The translations under genes and the position numbers were made by a program. Below the pieces are notes generated by a model. The model did not search any database and was not told the DNA's origin. It saw only the letters and a program-made list of their open reading frames with translations. DNA of 64,000 bases from Apostichopus japonicus. Taxonomy: Eukaryota; Echinodermata; Holothuroidea; Aspidochirotida; Stichopodidae. The stretch covers positions 9,334,001 through 9,398,000 of the forward strand of contig NC_092573.1 in assembly GCF_037975245.1 (NCBI RefSeq). The letters are read 5' to 3'. How positions within the stretch are numbered: the stretch's first letter is position 1; each line of letters starts with the position of its first letter. Below, piece by piece: positions 39,588 through 60,549 of the stretch.

Positions 39588-40419
39588 TTAATTTTCTTTA
39601 GTAATATACTTGAATATACAATAAGGTTACAATGGTTCTTTGGTATAGCGTAACACACAGAAGAGAGAAATGCGCTCTTTGTAAGATCTAGATTGTACAA
39701 TCAGGGAGTTGCTCCATCACAACTGGCTGGTACAATGAGATTACAATACAATGTTATTGATGATTTAGAAGCAATTAGAAGGATGATTAAACGATTCGTT
39801 ACGCTACAATGTTTTTGACCACATTGCAACACACAGAAACAGAATGTAAGTTTGAAGGTATATCTTTGTACAATAGGCTGACGCTTCCACGCTATTGGGG
39901 ACTGCGAACAAATAATTCATAACATTACCGTTGTTAATGCATGAAATCCTGAAGGCTTGTTTAAACTAACTCAAGAGGTTTTGTTGTGAATTGAGTAACA
40001 CGTTTACAAGCATACTTCAAGTTCATGCAGATGAAACGGCTGGAGGAAATTCTAACATTAAACAAGCATGACCTTTTCACATATCGTTGCAAAGGAGGTA
40101 GCGGAAAGGCTTTAAACGTTCAAAATACATAAGGTGGCAATCCTGTTTAGGGACCTGAATTACTCAGTGATAGTTTGGGATTAAGTAATCGAAAGTTTGA
40201 GATCAAATGTCAACTAGTAATAGCAAGGAATAAAAAGTCGAAATATCCGTATCATAATATCTGAAGATAGTATAAAAGTTTTTAGTGAGCATAACCTTGC
40301 GTTTAGGTCTGCTTATATAGACCTTATGCCCCAGAATGCACCTGTAGACGCTCAACTTTTTCTATTGGAAGGACCCACACCCCTTACGTTAAAGTTGGAT
40401 CCATGTAAGGCTTCATCGA

Positions 40420-40800
40420 CCCCAGGCTACACCGCTTCTTATAAAGTTCCTTGATTAACCTCTAAGTCCGTCATGGTTTTCCCACTATCATAGAAAATTG
40501 TATCGTCTGCATACATAGCAGCGTTGCAGTGTGATAGACATAAATCAAAGTCATTAATATACAGTAGAAACAAGCAGTGATAGACCAGAAATAGATCCCT
40601 GTTGAACACTGCTATGTATGGTCATGCAGGCTGAATGAATCCCGTAAGCAAAGTCACTTTGACTTCCATCACACACTCAATAGAATCTTAGTAGCATTGC
40701 TATATAATTAGATCTGGTAACAATATAGCATCGTTGACTAAATCAAGCGCCTTTCTTAAATTTGTAGTTTTGATCATACTAAATTTTCTTTAGCAATGCC
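40420..40800 (-). mobile_element. CR1/jockey-like LINE reverse transcriptase fragment
   Basis: The - strand translation shows SVQQGSISG (from a GVPQGSxLGP-type motif), YINDFDLCLS and AAMYADDTIFY with the YADD catalytic motif. Upstream is a broken LDLVNDAILL segment similar to the usual KAFDTVDHxILL. Stops and frameshifts show it is dead. Confidence 0.75.
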
Positions 40801-43016
40801 ACACAACCAAACTTCAATCATTATAAGGTAATGTTGTCTCACACGATAGCTTTGCCCTGAATTGTGCTACTCGTAGAGATTTTTGAGTCACGGGTATATG
40901 TGGCACTGATATTGGTCTGTAATGCTCCAATTAGTTACTGTATATGTTAGATCGTGACGTATAACATTGCGTCATGTACATTGACCCTCACCTTATTCTT
41001 CCCTCGCATCCTACTCATCTTTCCTGCCATCAACTACAGTAAATGCTTCGTCGAGTGACCCGGATGTGCGTTGTTTCCTCATGTCCTTGAATGCAACACT
41101 TTACTGAGCTTTTTCAAATACGGGAAATCCCCTCTTAATCCCAGGCGCCACAATACAAGTAGGACAGATCGTGAAATATGTCCAGAGTCATTATTCTGTG
41201 TCGTTAATAGTATGAAGTTGTCATTACTACTTTTTCATGCTATATTTTTGAATTTTCCTTATTATTATTATTTCTCTTATTTCTTTGTTTTTATTATATA
41301 ATAATATGAATTTGTCTTCACTTCTTTGTGTTTGTACATTTTATTGCTTTTTACCATATCATGTCTATAGAGCAAATACAGATATGATTGCGTAAACTGA
41401 AGGAGGACTGTGTTAGTAAAGTCAGTCTGTTACCGTAAAACAGTAAAAGTATTTATCACAATAAGTGAAATTATTCTAAGTGTATTAAAATCGTAATCAC
41501 CTCACAATGGAGATTATGTTAAGCAAACGTGTCCTACTATTTTACTAGTGTTTTTTTCTGTAATTTTTATCCCTTTATGTATTTTTGTGACGTTTAGAAT
41601 TCACACAGTACACGTCATTGTTAATGCAACACGTAAATGTGTATTGATATGAAAGCAAACATAAAAACTTATTTCCTTGTTTAATCAATGCCGTCAAAGT
41701 ATTTACTCAGGCCTGAATTTTTCATTTTCCCTCTTTCTTTAATAATAAAACAAAAACGTGATCGCCAGTTTACCATTTCCCGATTCGTGAAACACTCTAT
41801 AGGATCGGATAGATGAATTCTTTTTGAGCAGTATGTAGCACTGATTCAAAATAAAACATAAAAAATAGTTAATTTTCTCACATAATTCACTGTTTTGTAC
41901 TAAACACCCAGAATGATGCATGTAAGATTATAAGAATAGTCCACGATAGCTTTTCATTTTGCACTGATGAAAGAGGATCAAACATATTCTGAGCATTAAG
42001 ATATTGGTAGTTGGAGTTGTCACAGATTTTCTCTTTCATTTTGCCATAAATGAACAGTTTATAAGAAGGTGTGATGTCATAGTTGAACGTGGGCAACAAT
42101 ATATTTCGTATTGAATATATCTTGGACTGGATAAACTTCTAACTTTACCAACGGGGATGTGAAGGTAAAAATATTTCAATGAATGCAATGTACCCATATT
42201 GAGATTTTTCCCGATGTCGAAAAACATAAACGAAGTTTTCTGATTGCATCTATGACATTGTACACAGGGGCGTCAATCATAGGGGGGGGGCACGCCCCCA
42301 CTTCTGAAGGGTGGGGATACATTATAAAATAACCCCTCGGTTTAGTGACTGAATCGTGTAGGCGATAAGCCTATCGGGCTCATAATGGCTCGGGGACATC
42401 TCGTGAAAGGAGCTCAAACATTGTGCTATGAGTTTAGTAGTTATTAATGTTTATTTGCTTCACGCATGATGAAAATTAAATCATTCAACTAGGTTGAAAT
42501 AAGAATTACAGATTTCATTTATAGCGTAAATTACACGAGGAACCGCACCCATACACCGCTGAGGCTATATGCTAAGCCAGCAGATACTGATCTGCAGATC
42601 TCCTTTCCAGTATATTATTTTTCATATTTTATAGTGTGTTGTATTATCACGTTCAAGCAATATAACACTGCATGTAAATTATATTGAGCATTCAGTTTGG
42701 TTAGCAATGCCACTCATGATAAGTTTAAGTGTTTGTGAAATAATAACATATGTTATAGGAGTTTGGAGACTGGGTGCCTAGGTGATAAGCTGTTATAATC
42801 ATGTTGTTATAATCATGTTATTCATTATATCTCAAGTTCAAGTTTAGTAGTTATGTAAATATCCTCACAAACATTTCATTTGTAATGAACTTAACAGATG
42901 CCAAGTTGAAGACCGTACACTGCAGTGGTGATGGGGGGGGGTCGTCCCCGTGCGATTTACACTTCATAAATTAAAGTAGGTCTTCGATAATGAGACGCCC
43001 GCACAGTACGAGATAT

Positions 43017-43263
43017 TTGTATGTATGTATGTATGTATTTTAGATCCGCCTGCAACCAGGAACTCGTGAAGACGCCTCATTGGCTTATCAAAGCCGCAAG
43101 CTCACCGACGTCAGTCTCTTACATTCATATTTAACGTCCATGATAATGAATTGTCAATTTTCAACAACTCTGTAACTGGACGGTATACATTAATCTTGGA
43201 TTTACTCGAATTGGGGACCTTATGATTGGAAGGCAGCGGCGTTAAAGACTGAGCTAACACTGC
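43017..43263 (-). mobile_element. tRNA-derived SINE, copy 3
   Basis: Reverse-strand copy of the 3721 and 27049 SINE. The (TGTA)n tail complement is at 43017 and the tRNA-like head lies near 43200-43263, with a damaged B-box. Confidence 0.85.
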
Positions 43264-43309
43264 GTATTTCAGTTAGTTTTAGCGATTTTTTCATATCATT
43301 TCGTCCAGC

Positions 43310-43813
43310 CTATACTCATAGCTGGTACAGCAACTACTGTTCATGTCCTACAAAAGTGCCTCAGTAATGACTACTTTGTGTTAATCAAACGGTAAAATAT
43401 GTTACATGTGGCAGTGTAACAACTGCAAAGCTGTTAAACTTGTTCCCATGAAAGAACTGAGCGACTGGACATGGAGTCTATGAAGATGATAATGCCTACG
43501 AGATGAAGTAAAGGAGAGTACGGTACCGCTTGATTCCAGTTCACACCTCTCTTTAAATTACGCCATTTCGTCATGCCGAGAACGCAGAAAGACAATGTTT
43601 GGATATATCCATAGGCTTACTTATAGCATAAAACGACTATAGATACGACTTCATTTTAGAATCGCGTATTAATGAACTCGCTCTAAATGGTTGGTACAGC
43701 AACTACTGTTCATGTCCCACACACGTGCATCATTAATTACTACTTTGTGTTTGTAACATGGTAACATGTGTTAGAGGACATGAACAGTAGTTACTGTACC
43801 AGCTATGAGTATC
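43310..43813. mobile_element. MITE with TIR containing CTCATAGCTGGTACAG
   Basis: About 40-bp inverted ends (TACTCATAGCTGGTACAG, then CAACTACTGTTCATGTCC) lie at 43310-43352 and 43765-43813. An additional direct copy of the end lies at 43689-43716. No coding capacity. Confidence 0.65.
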
Positions 43814-44953
43814 GGGTGTTTCGTCTCATTTCATTAGTCAGAAGTGTACAAGATTCTAGGCACGTGTTGTATGAATGGCGTTCAAAAAGAAGACAAGGTT
43901 TATTTTAACCACTCATCACGTATATGCACGATCGCGGATGCGATGAACGTGCGCTTATTTTGGCTTCGTTTTGGTTAGAGTAACAATGAACTGAGAGCTC
44001 CTAAGAACATGCGCAAACAGTTTAGCAGTCTTATGAGAAACTACGGTGCGTAAATATGTCTATTACGTCTATAGTCTAATTTACTTTGTTATTACCTGAA
44101 GTTTCAATTTCAAAAAGATAAGATCTCAAAACTAAGAAGGTTCAGATGCAATTAACAAGGCATGTGAAGTGCCATTTCCGGCAATCTGAGAGGCAATTTT
44201 TTGCAACAAATTCTTTCTACGTTACTCGCCAACCCGAAAGTGGCGCTCCGTTTAGATAGTGTCATGATGGTCCTTTTTGGGAAAGGGCCCACCCTTAAAA
44301 TAACAATATATACTCACACTAAGAGCACCTCTATGTAACATTTGACGATACATAATATTTTTCGATGTTCTCAACTGCAACCTTTAGGGATTCTACCCAG
44401 GCTACGGCTCTGAAGTATCTTTATATTAATGATTTAATATTTCCGATAAAGTGAATGTGCCCAAATAGGCCTACCTAAAAGTATTTTTTTCTTTCTTGAA
44501 ATGTACTTATAATATCATATGTTTTGCATGTTGTAGACATCAGTATAACAAGATGATTTTATTGTTATGTGCAAATGTTTAAGATTGTTTCCGGTTTCGG
44601 TTTAAGTTTCATCGATATTAATCATGAAAATGCCTTAAGTTACACCCGGATGTTTAATAGATAAGTCTTTCTTAACTTAAGTAAAGTCAGTTGTCAGGTG
44701 TGACTTTTTTTTAAATTATATTTATTACTGATATATTAATTCAAGGACCAAGCAGAACCAAACCTAAACATTTCTGAGCCTCGCTGGGACTTCGCCCCTT
44801 GACCACATAATGAGCTCAAAGACGAGCCGCCCCTACACCCCACCCTATAAATGTTTCGCGCCAAGGCGGTCGTGGTGTTCACTGCTTCACTTGTATCCAT
44901 GTTCAGTTATTAATGACCCACCCCTCACTTTATAATTGGGATTGACGCCCCTT

Positions 44954-46697
44954 ATTGCACATGTTTGCGTCAAATTCAAGTATACAAAATTTATAATATT
45001 GTTATATAGAAGACGACATCTACATTGGAATTGAATTCGGACAATAAATAAAGTTTCATCTGGTCTATCCTTCACATGTAAATAACTTTTCGTGGCCAAT
45101 AATTTTCAAAATGTCATTGATATATGAAATTAGCCAAGATCGTGCAACTTGAACCTTACTTGAACAAAGCTCCGTAGGTTTTTGGTCTACCGAGTTAACG
45201 TCAGACCGTCAGACCGACATACGTGCACCAAACCGGTACGTCGCTTGGACTCCGATCTCCTCTATTTCCCAAACAGTTATATTTTTCTGAGGCTTCAAAA
45301 GTGCCAATCGTTGCACAGGGTCTAATCGATGTTCAACAAACCCACAGGCGCCACTGGTTGGATCTCTGCGCCGGTAGAAATATATGCATTCCCTAGTTCT
45401 TTCGTGAGCTTAGTTAACTTGGTAACAAACTTCAAACTGTTTAAATCAAACGATCATTTCTATTAAGCACAGACTTATGTATGAAGATGAAGAGATATGG
45501 AAATAAGCCCATCAAATACATTCACAAGTTTAAATATTTCAATCAGTCGAAACCCCCAACTTTGACTAAATAGCTATAATAAACAGTTTCCTGGTATAGC
45601 GATTTGACAAAGCTAAGCTACGGAAGAGAGCAAGTATCATCAAGCAAAACAAAAAATACTTAATCAATGATGAGGAGAACATCGTAATATTTCCCTCTCG
45701 TCAAAAATCAAGAAATGTTCGACTGTTGTTTCTTAATTACTTTTATTTGATTTTTACAATTTTTTAAATGATCTAAACCCTCGATAAGAACATGATTTTG
45801 CAACATATTTAGATCCGATCTCTTTTTTTTTGACTTTTGGTACAAAAGTTTTAAATCTGTTTCGTAGCTTTTCCGTATACTCTGAGATTTGGTGACGTAT
45901 GAACAGTGCCACATTCACTATGATCAATTCTTTGCAGCTACCAATTAAATTAGCACATCTTTATATTTTCTATAACCTTACTCGATAATTGCAATGGCAT
46001 TGACACTAATGAAACAATAAAATATCAGAATCAGACAGAAATTGCTGATTTCAAAAGTGGATGCGGCAAAAATGATGTTTTTCCCCCAACTGGTTTAAGT
46101 AGAGGCATGAACCTGTTTGGAAGGACCTGTGGCTCATTGGAGCCGACTCCCATGTCCTGTGGTAATTACGCCAGGAAGAAAAACAAAACCTTTAGACGTC
46201 AAATGGTGCATTTTGAGTCATATTTAGACAGTAAATTATGTCAAAAATAAATCTACAAGGCACTCTTCTGCTCAACAACTATTTGAAGAAACACTATGAG
46301 TGTGTTCCCTAATTTAGTCTAGTAAATACGTATTTAAAATAATGCCATGCAGGTTAACATAGCCATGAACTGTTCCCTTTTCCTGTTTCATCACACATTT
46401 AATTGCTGACCATATTACTAAGATTTATTTATATTGGTAAAGGTGTATTCATTCCGGAAATGCAGCGGGGAATTGTTCGATGACATCTATGTGATTACAG
46501 AAACAATTACCTACAAAACAAATATACACAAACATTAATATAATTACAACGCCTCCTTGATGAAGCTTTAAAAAGAAGTTATATTTAACTGAGGGTCATG
46601 TTACAAATTCTGACCATTACCTCTTTGAGATTCCTCGCTTGAAGACTTTCAACCATTATTGCTGTATTTGGATTAAGGCGTAATCGGCAACTTGAAG
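44954..46697. other. Upstream flank of gene C, no gene seen
   Basis: AT-rich sequence with short spurious frames and no recognised promoter motif beyond AT-richness. Confidence 0.5.
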
Positions 46698-53589
<6,892 letters not shown>

Positions 53590-53663
53590 GTTTGGCTCTT
53601 ATACATACTAACAACATGTGACATCACCTAATTTTGAACCACCGGTAGCCATGAAAATTACAA

Positions 53664-53669
53664 AATAAA
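53664..53669 (+). promoter_or_regulatory. Candidate poly(A) signal of gene C
   Basis: AATAAA 75 bp after the gene C stop codon. Confidence 0.55.
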
Positions 53670-53699
53670 GCTTAAATCTAGACGCTAGTAGTATAAAAT

Positions 53700-56400
53700 G
53701 ATTAGTTCATCAGAAGATATAATTGATTTCGGAAAATTAAAAAGGAAAGAAGGAAAGAAGGAAATTCAAAATGGTTGTACAAGTTTGCGGTTACTGTTCA
53801 CGTAAGAGCAGAGACAAGCCAGTTGGAACTCATTCACAATCATCATAGAATGCAAATTTCAATCGCGCCTTTCATTTAAAACAGACCATTGAATCGAATT
53901 CTTCAATTTTCCGCATTTAGATTTAATATGATATGTCTTCTTTTTCTGTATTTATTAATGAGAGTTCCATTTACATGCACAAACAGGAGACGTTGATCGG
54001 AACTATTGCATAAAAGACAAAAAAGAACAACATAAAACAACGTTTTCTGTGTTTTAATAAATACCTATCATCCTTACGTGTAATGTACTGTAAATGTGTT
54101 TATACGTTTCTCACAACGTCCTGAATATAAAATTGCTGCCCACCGTAATCCATTGTACCGCTGCAGTAAGAGTACTAGGCTAATTGGTTCGGAGCCGGGT
54201 AATGGGGGTGGGGGAAGTAAAGGGCGGTAACAAAGGACAAAGAGCAATATACTAACGTTAGTATGATGATGTTTTCGCGCCACGCATCTGTTCGCTTCAC
54301 CGGGAACGTGTTACGAAAACCTCGTAAATGGTGAAATGTCCGGTCTTTTGTGGCTGATACTATCATAGGTTTTCATAGGAATTAAGCCCACATTAATCAG
54401 CAAAACACACATCAAAAAGGAGTTGTTTTATTTTTTGGTAGTTATTTTGTTGTTTTCATTTTCAGTCCCTCAAATTGATCTTAAAGCGCAAACGTGATAG
54501 GCTAAAACTGTTACTTATTCTAATCGAGATAGAATTTCCTGATATCGATAGAATATCTACTTTGTGTGAGCTTCTTGCATAGATGTCAAAACTAATGAGC
54601 GAAAACATCGAATCATGATGGACTGGATATAAGGGTGCTTCTAAAGAAAGAAACAACCAAGACAGAGTTATAAGCCCACACTGACACACAGTCAAAATTT
54701 AACATTTAGGCTGTGAATTAAGAGTGTGATGATGAAGGTGTTACTTCAAGTGAAGTATCACGAGTCCCTTCAAATAGAATATATACTACAATAGGAATCA
54801 TAAATAAATGTAATTTGGCTTACACGACCATATTTGCTTAACTTCCTTAAAGTCTTGAAAGGCAAGTAGCGTAACACATGTCCGAAATGAAGTCTAGCGA
54901 AAGGCGCTATTCACAAACAATAGAGTTGATATCAATCACTTCGGAATTTATTTATTTATTTTTATTTATTTATTTCTATTTGTTTGCCACAAAAGTACAA
55001 AGTGGATGAAGTCTTCCACTTTTGACCTCTGGAAATTCGGTTGAGCTATGTACTGTTTTTACTGATTCGGATCCCATGAACACCTTCTATATGATGTTTG
55101 TATCCGTGGGCCTATGTGTTGGAAGGGGGAAACGGTGCCTTTTACACACAACGCTTCTAAGTCTCATACAAACTCATGCTTACCCAGTGGCGTAACCAGC
55201 GGAGGAGATTGCTGCACGGGCGGGAGCCCCCAGTAGAATTGACATGACGCCCGCTCCCCCCTCAACCTAATGACATTAGTTGGCAAAATATATTGGACGG
55301 AAATTAAAAAATGCATTGCAAGGCTTAGTTGAACCAGTTTGCGTCTCAAGTGAACTATTATCTAATAGTTTGCCTTCTGTCATCGCTACGAAGTGCCATG
55401 CCCATCTCCTTGCCACACACGTACAACCACGAGATAACATGTTAAGTTATATCGACCGTCCGAAATTAATCCGATATTATTACTTGGGAGCTGCAGCATG
55501 CTCTTATTACGTAAATTTTACATCTCACCTCTGTACTCGCACTAGAAAATGCCTTAAACCGAAATATTGGAAAATTCATATTAAACTTCTATGTTTGTAG
55601 CTTTGCAAAATCCAGTTAAATATCTCAGTTCGTAGCTCACCTGAATCGTGACAAAACAGTGTAAACAAATTTCAATCCTTTCTTCAGTACAATCCTCCTA
55701 ATCACCTTGATCATATGAGGTTAAAATGTCTGATTTCTGTAGAGACTCCTGTATAGACTATGGGGCATGTACTGTCCAAAAGCTTTGAAATCTCCTTTTG
55801 TGACCCACCTAACGGGAGACCTGAATCATCACATGATGTAGTCTAGGTGTGTTTATGATAGAATCTGAACGAACCCACGTTGTTGTACAAGTGTTGCCCA
55901 TAGACGAGAACGGAACCCGTAATTTACGATGATTAGCAAACGACTTGAGGGGGCAACCTATAGTTGATGTGTGCACTGCCTATAGTGCCTATACACTTAA
56001 CACAGTGTTATACTCTGTGATGTAGTCGATAAACTACATATACGACGCACGAAAGTGAGCAGTGATATGTGAAAGTGGACCGCAATGATAGGGTAAGGTT
56101 TATTGGAAGGTCCATGTAATATACCGGGTCTTGGCCTTTGTAGTAATAATATAGGCAAAAACAACCTAATATCATAATGTTGATGTTGTTAAATTACTTT
56201 CTTCACACTTTCGTCTAGTCTTTGTTCCGTAAACAAAGAAATAAAATGAATACTCGATCTTTCTTAATGCATTTGTCACCAGAATCTGGAGTATCAAACT
56301 CCTTTAATTAAAGAGGGAGGGGCCTTTCACCTCTATGTCTCGATCCCCATACCTTACAAAACTCATGCTCTTGCTCTTGGAAACAGCCAAAGAAACAGCC
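53700..56400. other. Intergenic, no gene seen
   Basis: Includes a (TTTA)n run at about 54947-54975 and a single TIR-like end (CAGTGGCGTAACCAG) near 55190. Open frames look random. Confidence 0.5.
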
Positions 56401-56840
56401 GGGAAAGCCTCAAATCCCATGTGAAATTTTAGAATCCCATAGGAAATCATCGCACTTTGCATAAGGAACTGCAGGTTTCCACATAACTCCTTTTGCGAAA
56501 TGCAAACTTCCCAGAGATACCTGAAAAATCCTTTGGGAAAATGTAATTCCCCCGTGGGATTTACAAAAATTCCCATAGGAAACAGTGATTTCCACATGGA
56601 GAATTATAGTTGTCTCCGAGGGATATGTTAAATTCCTACAAACAAGTTCCTTTCCCATAAATTCCCCACTGCGAATAAAGACAGTTTATGGAGTTTCCGA
56701 AAACCCTGTAGGAAATGACAAGCCAACATGGGGAATGATAGTCAACCCCGAAGGAAATGTTATTTACCCACAAACTAGCTCAGTTTCCCATAAATCCATA
56801 AAGGGAGTCAACACAGTTTACAGAAAATTCCCATGAGGAA
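56400..56840. repeat. Array of CCCATAGGAAA-type palindromic words
   Basis: Variants of TTCCCATAGGAAA and its complement recur on both strands every 20-30 bp, giving several shadow frames. Confidence 0.6.
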
Positions 56841-57330
56841 ACTTAATCCTGTGTAGAATATGCTGCTCTCTTATATGAAACCCCACGAATTCAGTTGTAG
56901 TGCCAAGCTACCATCACTTTATAGTACAAACACTAAAACAATCTAAAAAAAACACGGACCACTGTGCGCACTTTATGGCAACAAGAAAACATTGTGAACC
57001 TATGCCCAGGGCCGGAAGGGGAAGGAGAAGGGGGGTGGGTGAGATGAAAAACTATTCATATAATGGTATTGGATATATCAATTTATTCGAAACTGATATC
57101 AGTTTACAGAGAATATCAACGTAAGACTGACTGGAAAGCTTTTTGATATGATCACGTTTCAACCAGTCAATCCCTACGAGAGACCTAAATAAATACATTT
57201 ATTAAATAAACTTCTAAATAGCATACATATTGATTTTACTCTTGGTATTTCATAATAAGAGACTCAATCAAACATCTAAAAAGACTGAAAACCCGTATAC
57301 CCGTAGTATTGTAACAAAATCCTTTATCCG

Positions 57331-58668
57331 CAGGGGCGTATCCAGGATTTTCCAATAGGGGGGGGGGCGCCGGGCATGAATGATCGCCGTCCTGGGGGAT
57401 GGGTCTAAGGGGAGGGGTGTACAATTTTTGCTTTCAAAGAAGGGCTGAAATGCAAAATGGTGTCATATGCATGGGCGGCGATCCGTACTTCCGAGTGGGG
57501 GGGGGGATATGACCTTGTTGACTATCTAAGCGTAGCGCCACCATGAGTTGGCGCGAAGCGTACAAGAAAATTTTGGGATTAACAAACCCTCTAGATGGCC
57601 GGAAACGGCACTTCCCGAGGTTTCCAAGCGGCATATACCCAACTTTAAAATAGGGATGTCATGTCCGAATTATCTCATAATCGGGATCCAAAATACTTTT
57701 TTTTTAATTTCGGGTGTTATTTTGGGAAAATTGCCCCTGTCAATCTTGTTTCAGGCGCAACGTTAGAATGTTCGAGAGCTCTGTTATATTATTCGATGAA
57801 GAAAATGGCCTCATGCAGGCTATTATAGGCCTATACACATGCAATACACAATTACACATAGTTACATTCCTAGGTACCGATTGCTAGGGCATCCAGGTGA
57901 AACGTGTATTAAGCATTACCCTGGTAACATGAGATTCTCAGCTGTTCGAGGGAACATGTACGTGTGTAGGCCTACTATAGGGCCTATATGAATACTATGA
58001 GGGTGCATATATGTACTATATCAATACCGTGGGCGCAATAATACATTTTGTTGTTATAGGGCCAATGAAGCCTACAGTCAACTATTTTTGCTTTATAAAG
58101 ACGCTTTATTTGAAAAGATCGCACTGCGTTTATGGTAGGCGAGAAATGAAGCTAAAAAAGAGCCGTACATTAACGAAGATGCATAAATGTAGGCATGAAA
58201 ATATTCTTATCCCTGGCATTTGGTGGGGGGGGGGATATGGTGCATTACATCCCCTCCACCCATTTTCATGGGGGGATATATCCCCCCATCCACCCAGGAT
58301 CGCCACCCATGGCCATATGTGATCCATTTTTCGACCTTAATAATAAGCAACATTTCCAGTAAATATGGACACAAAATGCACAATTTAGTATGGCTGGCAT
58401 GTCATTTAGTGTTTATAGTGATAATACAAACACAATTACCATCTATGTTTCTAAAACTATTATGCCGCCGATCTTCGCCAGAACCTTTTTTTGGCAAACA
58501 AAAGATAAAGCATACGGGAGCGGGGGGGGGGGGGGGGGTTGAGCGATCACCGACATCTCACATAAAGGTCGTCATCAATTTTTTTTTTTTTTTGCTAAAC
58601 TTTTTTTTTTTTGGTGACGGCCAATAGGGGGGGCGCGCGCCTGTTGCGCCCCCCTGGATACGCCCCTG
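57331..58668. mobile_element. TIR DNA element with 6-bp target duplication
   Basis: Ends are CAGGGGCGTATCCAGG and its exact complement. They are flanked by TATCCG at 57325-57330 and 58669-58674. The gene A allele of the site (near 19845-19865) lacks the element, which confirms insertion. No transposase is seen; the interior is G-rich and carries a nested element. Confidence 0.82.
57470..58312. mobile_element. Nested TIR element
   Basis: The ends share CATGGGYGGCGATCC in inverted orientation, followed by G-runs and GGATAT. CATATG lies on the left directly (57464-57469) and on the right at 58313-58318, a possible 6-bp duplication. It lies inside the 57331 element. Confidence 0.55.
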
Positions 58669-59454
58669 TATCCGTGTATTTACGTTTGTTAACAAAACTA
58701 ATAAAGCGTTGGAGTTATAATAACTTAAGTAACAAATAGTGTAGAAAGATCATGATGTCGTCGACAAATTAAATCTTGAATAGAGTGATAACATATTTGC
58801 TTGTTTGTTATGATTCAAAATTTAAAATAAATAAGGAAATATATACCTTCCATGTAGTTAGTGAGTTACTGTAACTTGACTGTAGTCCTCTATCAAAAAC
58901 ACTTAAACATAAGTTTATTTGTTATGATTCACCATGATATATTGCATTGATGACACACCCACAGCAAATAATTCTGAGTTGAAGGTTCACCAACAATTTA
59001 AGGAAGGTTACAATACTAAATTCCTGTAAGATGTTGTACACCCGACGGTGGCACAGATTGGGTAGGACAGAGTATTCTGAACAACGGTGCACTCCACCTC
59101 ATTTACATATCAGAATCAAGGCTGATGCAATTTTCTGATTAACTATATTAATGTAAGGCCTTTAAATTAACTAATCTAAATTTTGACAAGAAAAAGAACT
59201 GCCGTTGAACTTATTCATTTCAATTATTGTTCTAAAGACTTGTATCGACTTTAAACCACGATCCAAGCATAATAATATGTAATACGGAACGCCAGTTGTG
59301 CAAGCCTTGTCTCTTCAAATTCATCCCAGGGATACCTGCTTTATGAAAAACAAGGAATATAAGAACGATTAGACATACTATCAGCGCAATGACGATAGGC
59401 TCATTTTTTCCCCGTTCCAGTTTTCCTATCCTTCTTTTCAACAGAATGTATATT

Positions 59455-59641
59455 AACAGCCCATAATTTACGGAGGACGACTGGCCGTGATTGATGAGAC
59501 AGCTATGGTTAAAGGCAGTTATTCGGCTTTCGCTCACAAACGAGCCTTCGTCTTCCAAGTCGACATCTTTCTTTATAGGAGGAAACTATCATTCCAAGAT
59601 TGGACACTGCGACATCGACTCTAGCTTACCTTGCTATCAGA
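59455..59641 (+). pseudogene. D pseudo-exon: YGGRLA module
   Basis: It keeps the acceptor (CAACAG), the YGGRLA start and the SSLPCYQ end with donor A|GTAAGG. It has small indels and a deletion of about 100 bp that removes GIGRIW through the middle cysteines. Confidence 0.85.
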
Positions 59642-60265
59642 GTAAGGATATTCAGTAGCCTATAAATACATTTAACTTCATTTCAACTCTTTAAATGAAG
59701 TCGTCTTTGTCTAAAACAATAATTAATAATGAAAATAATTAAAGTTCAAAATTGCCTACATACTAAAATAATATTAATTGATGTTCAAATTTCAGCCCGT
59801 AGTTTATTATCACTCTCAATGTTATCGCAAGCGCTGAGGCATTGCAGTGTCTCGTTTAACATTCTTTACTTTCTGTTGATGATCCAAGGATTCAAAGTCT
59901 CAACAAAGTAATAGTCTACTGACCCTTTAAATTAAGAAGCCATGTGTTATAGACGAACGCATATGAGGAGAAGCCCAACTGTAGGGTCAACTACATTACT
60001 GTTTGAAAGATATTTCATTTGTATTACCCCCTCCGCCTCCCTATGCAAAGACGATTAAACGCAAAATTAATTTGAGCATTCAAGTTTGTGAATATAGTTA
60101 AGGACCACTAACGTTAATTAATCATTGCTGTTTTGAAATTTATAATTAACTCCCCACAAAATTGATCTCATTTTCGGAATAAATTTCATAAATTTAACAA
60201 GTTCTCTAAAAAGCCATGATTGAACAATGATTTTGCGAATACTCTTTAAGTTTTTTCTCTGTCAG

Positions 60266-60549
60266 CTCCCCCTACATATGCCGAACCTGAAAACAGATAG
60301 AACCAACGAGCATCACCGTGACGTGGCCAGCTTGGGACGAGACAGTCGACCATGGTCACGGTCCCATTGTTGAGTAAATGATACAAATACGAGGACCAGG
60401 GGAGGGATAATTCACCAAAATACCGAAAGGGAGACAACTCTCTTATCAACTCACTGATCTGAACGAGAATACTGAGTATGAATTCCGAATTAGTATTATC
60501 AGAGTACATTAACTTCAGAGACGGACACAAACGCGCACATCAGCGGGGA
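60266..60549 (+). pseudogene. D pseudo-exon: FN3 domain 1
   Basis: Strong nucleotide match to gene A exon 3 with an early internal deletion creating an in-frame TAG, a TAA in place of the TAT codon after GTTGAG, and a damaged 3' part. An antisense frame happens to stay open. Confidence 0.85.

Larger units (their letters stand above)
42268..44953. mobile_element. Possible large non-autonomous TIR element
   Basis: AGGGGCGTCAATC at 42268 is matched in reverse complement at about 44941-44953, and both ends run into G/C-rich stretches. The enclosed 2.7 kb holds a nested SINE and a nested MITE. No clean target-site duplication was found, so the two ends may belong to different copies. Confidence 0.35.
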
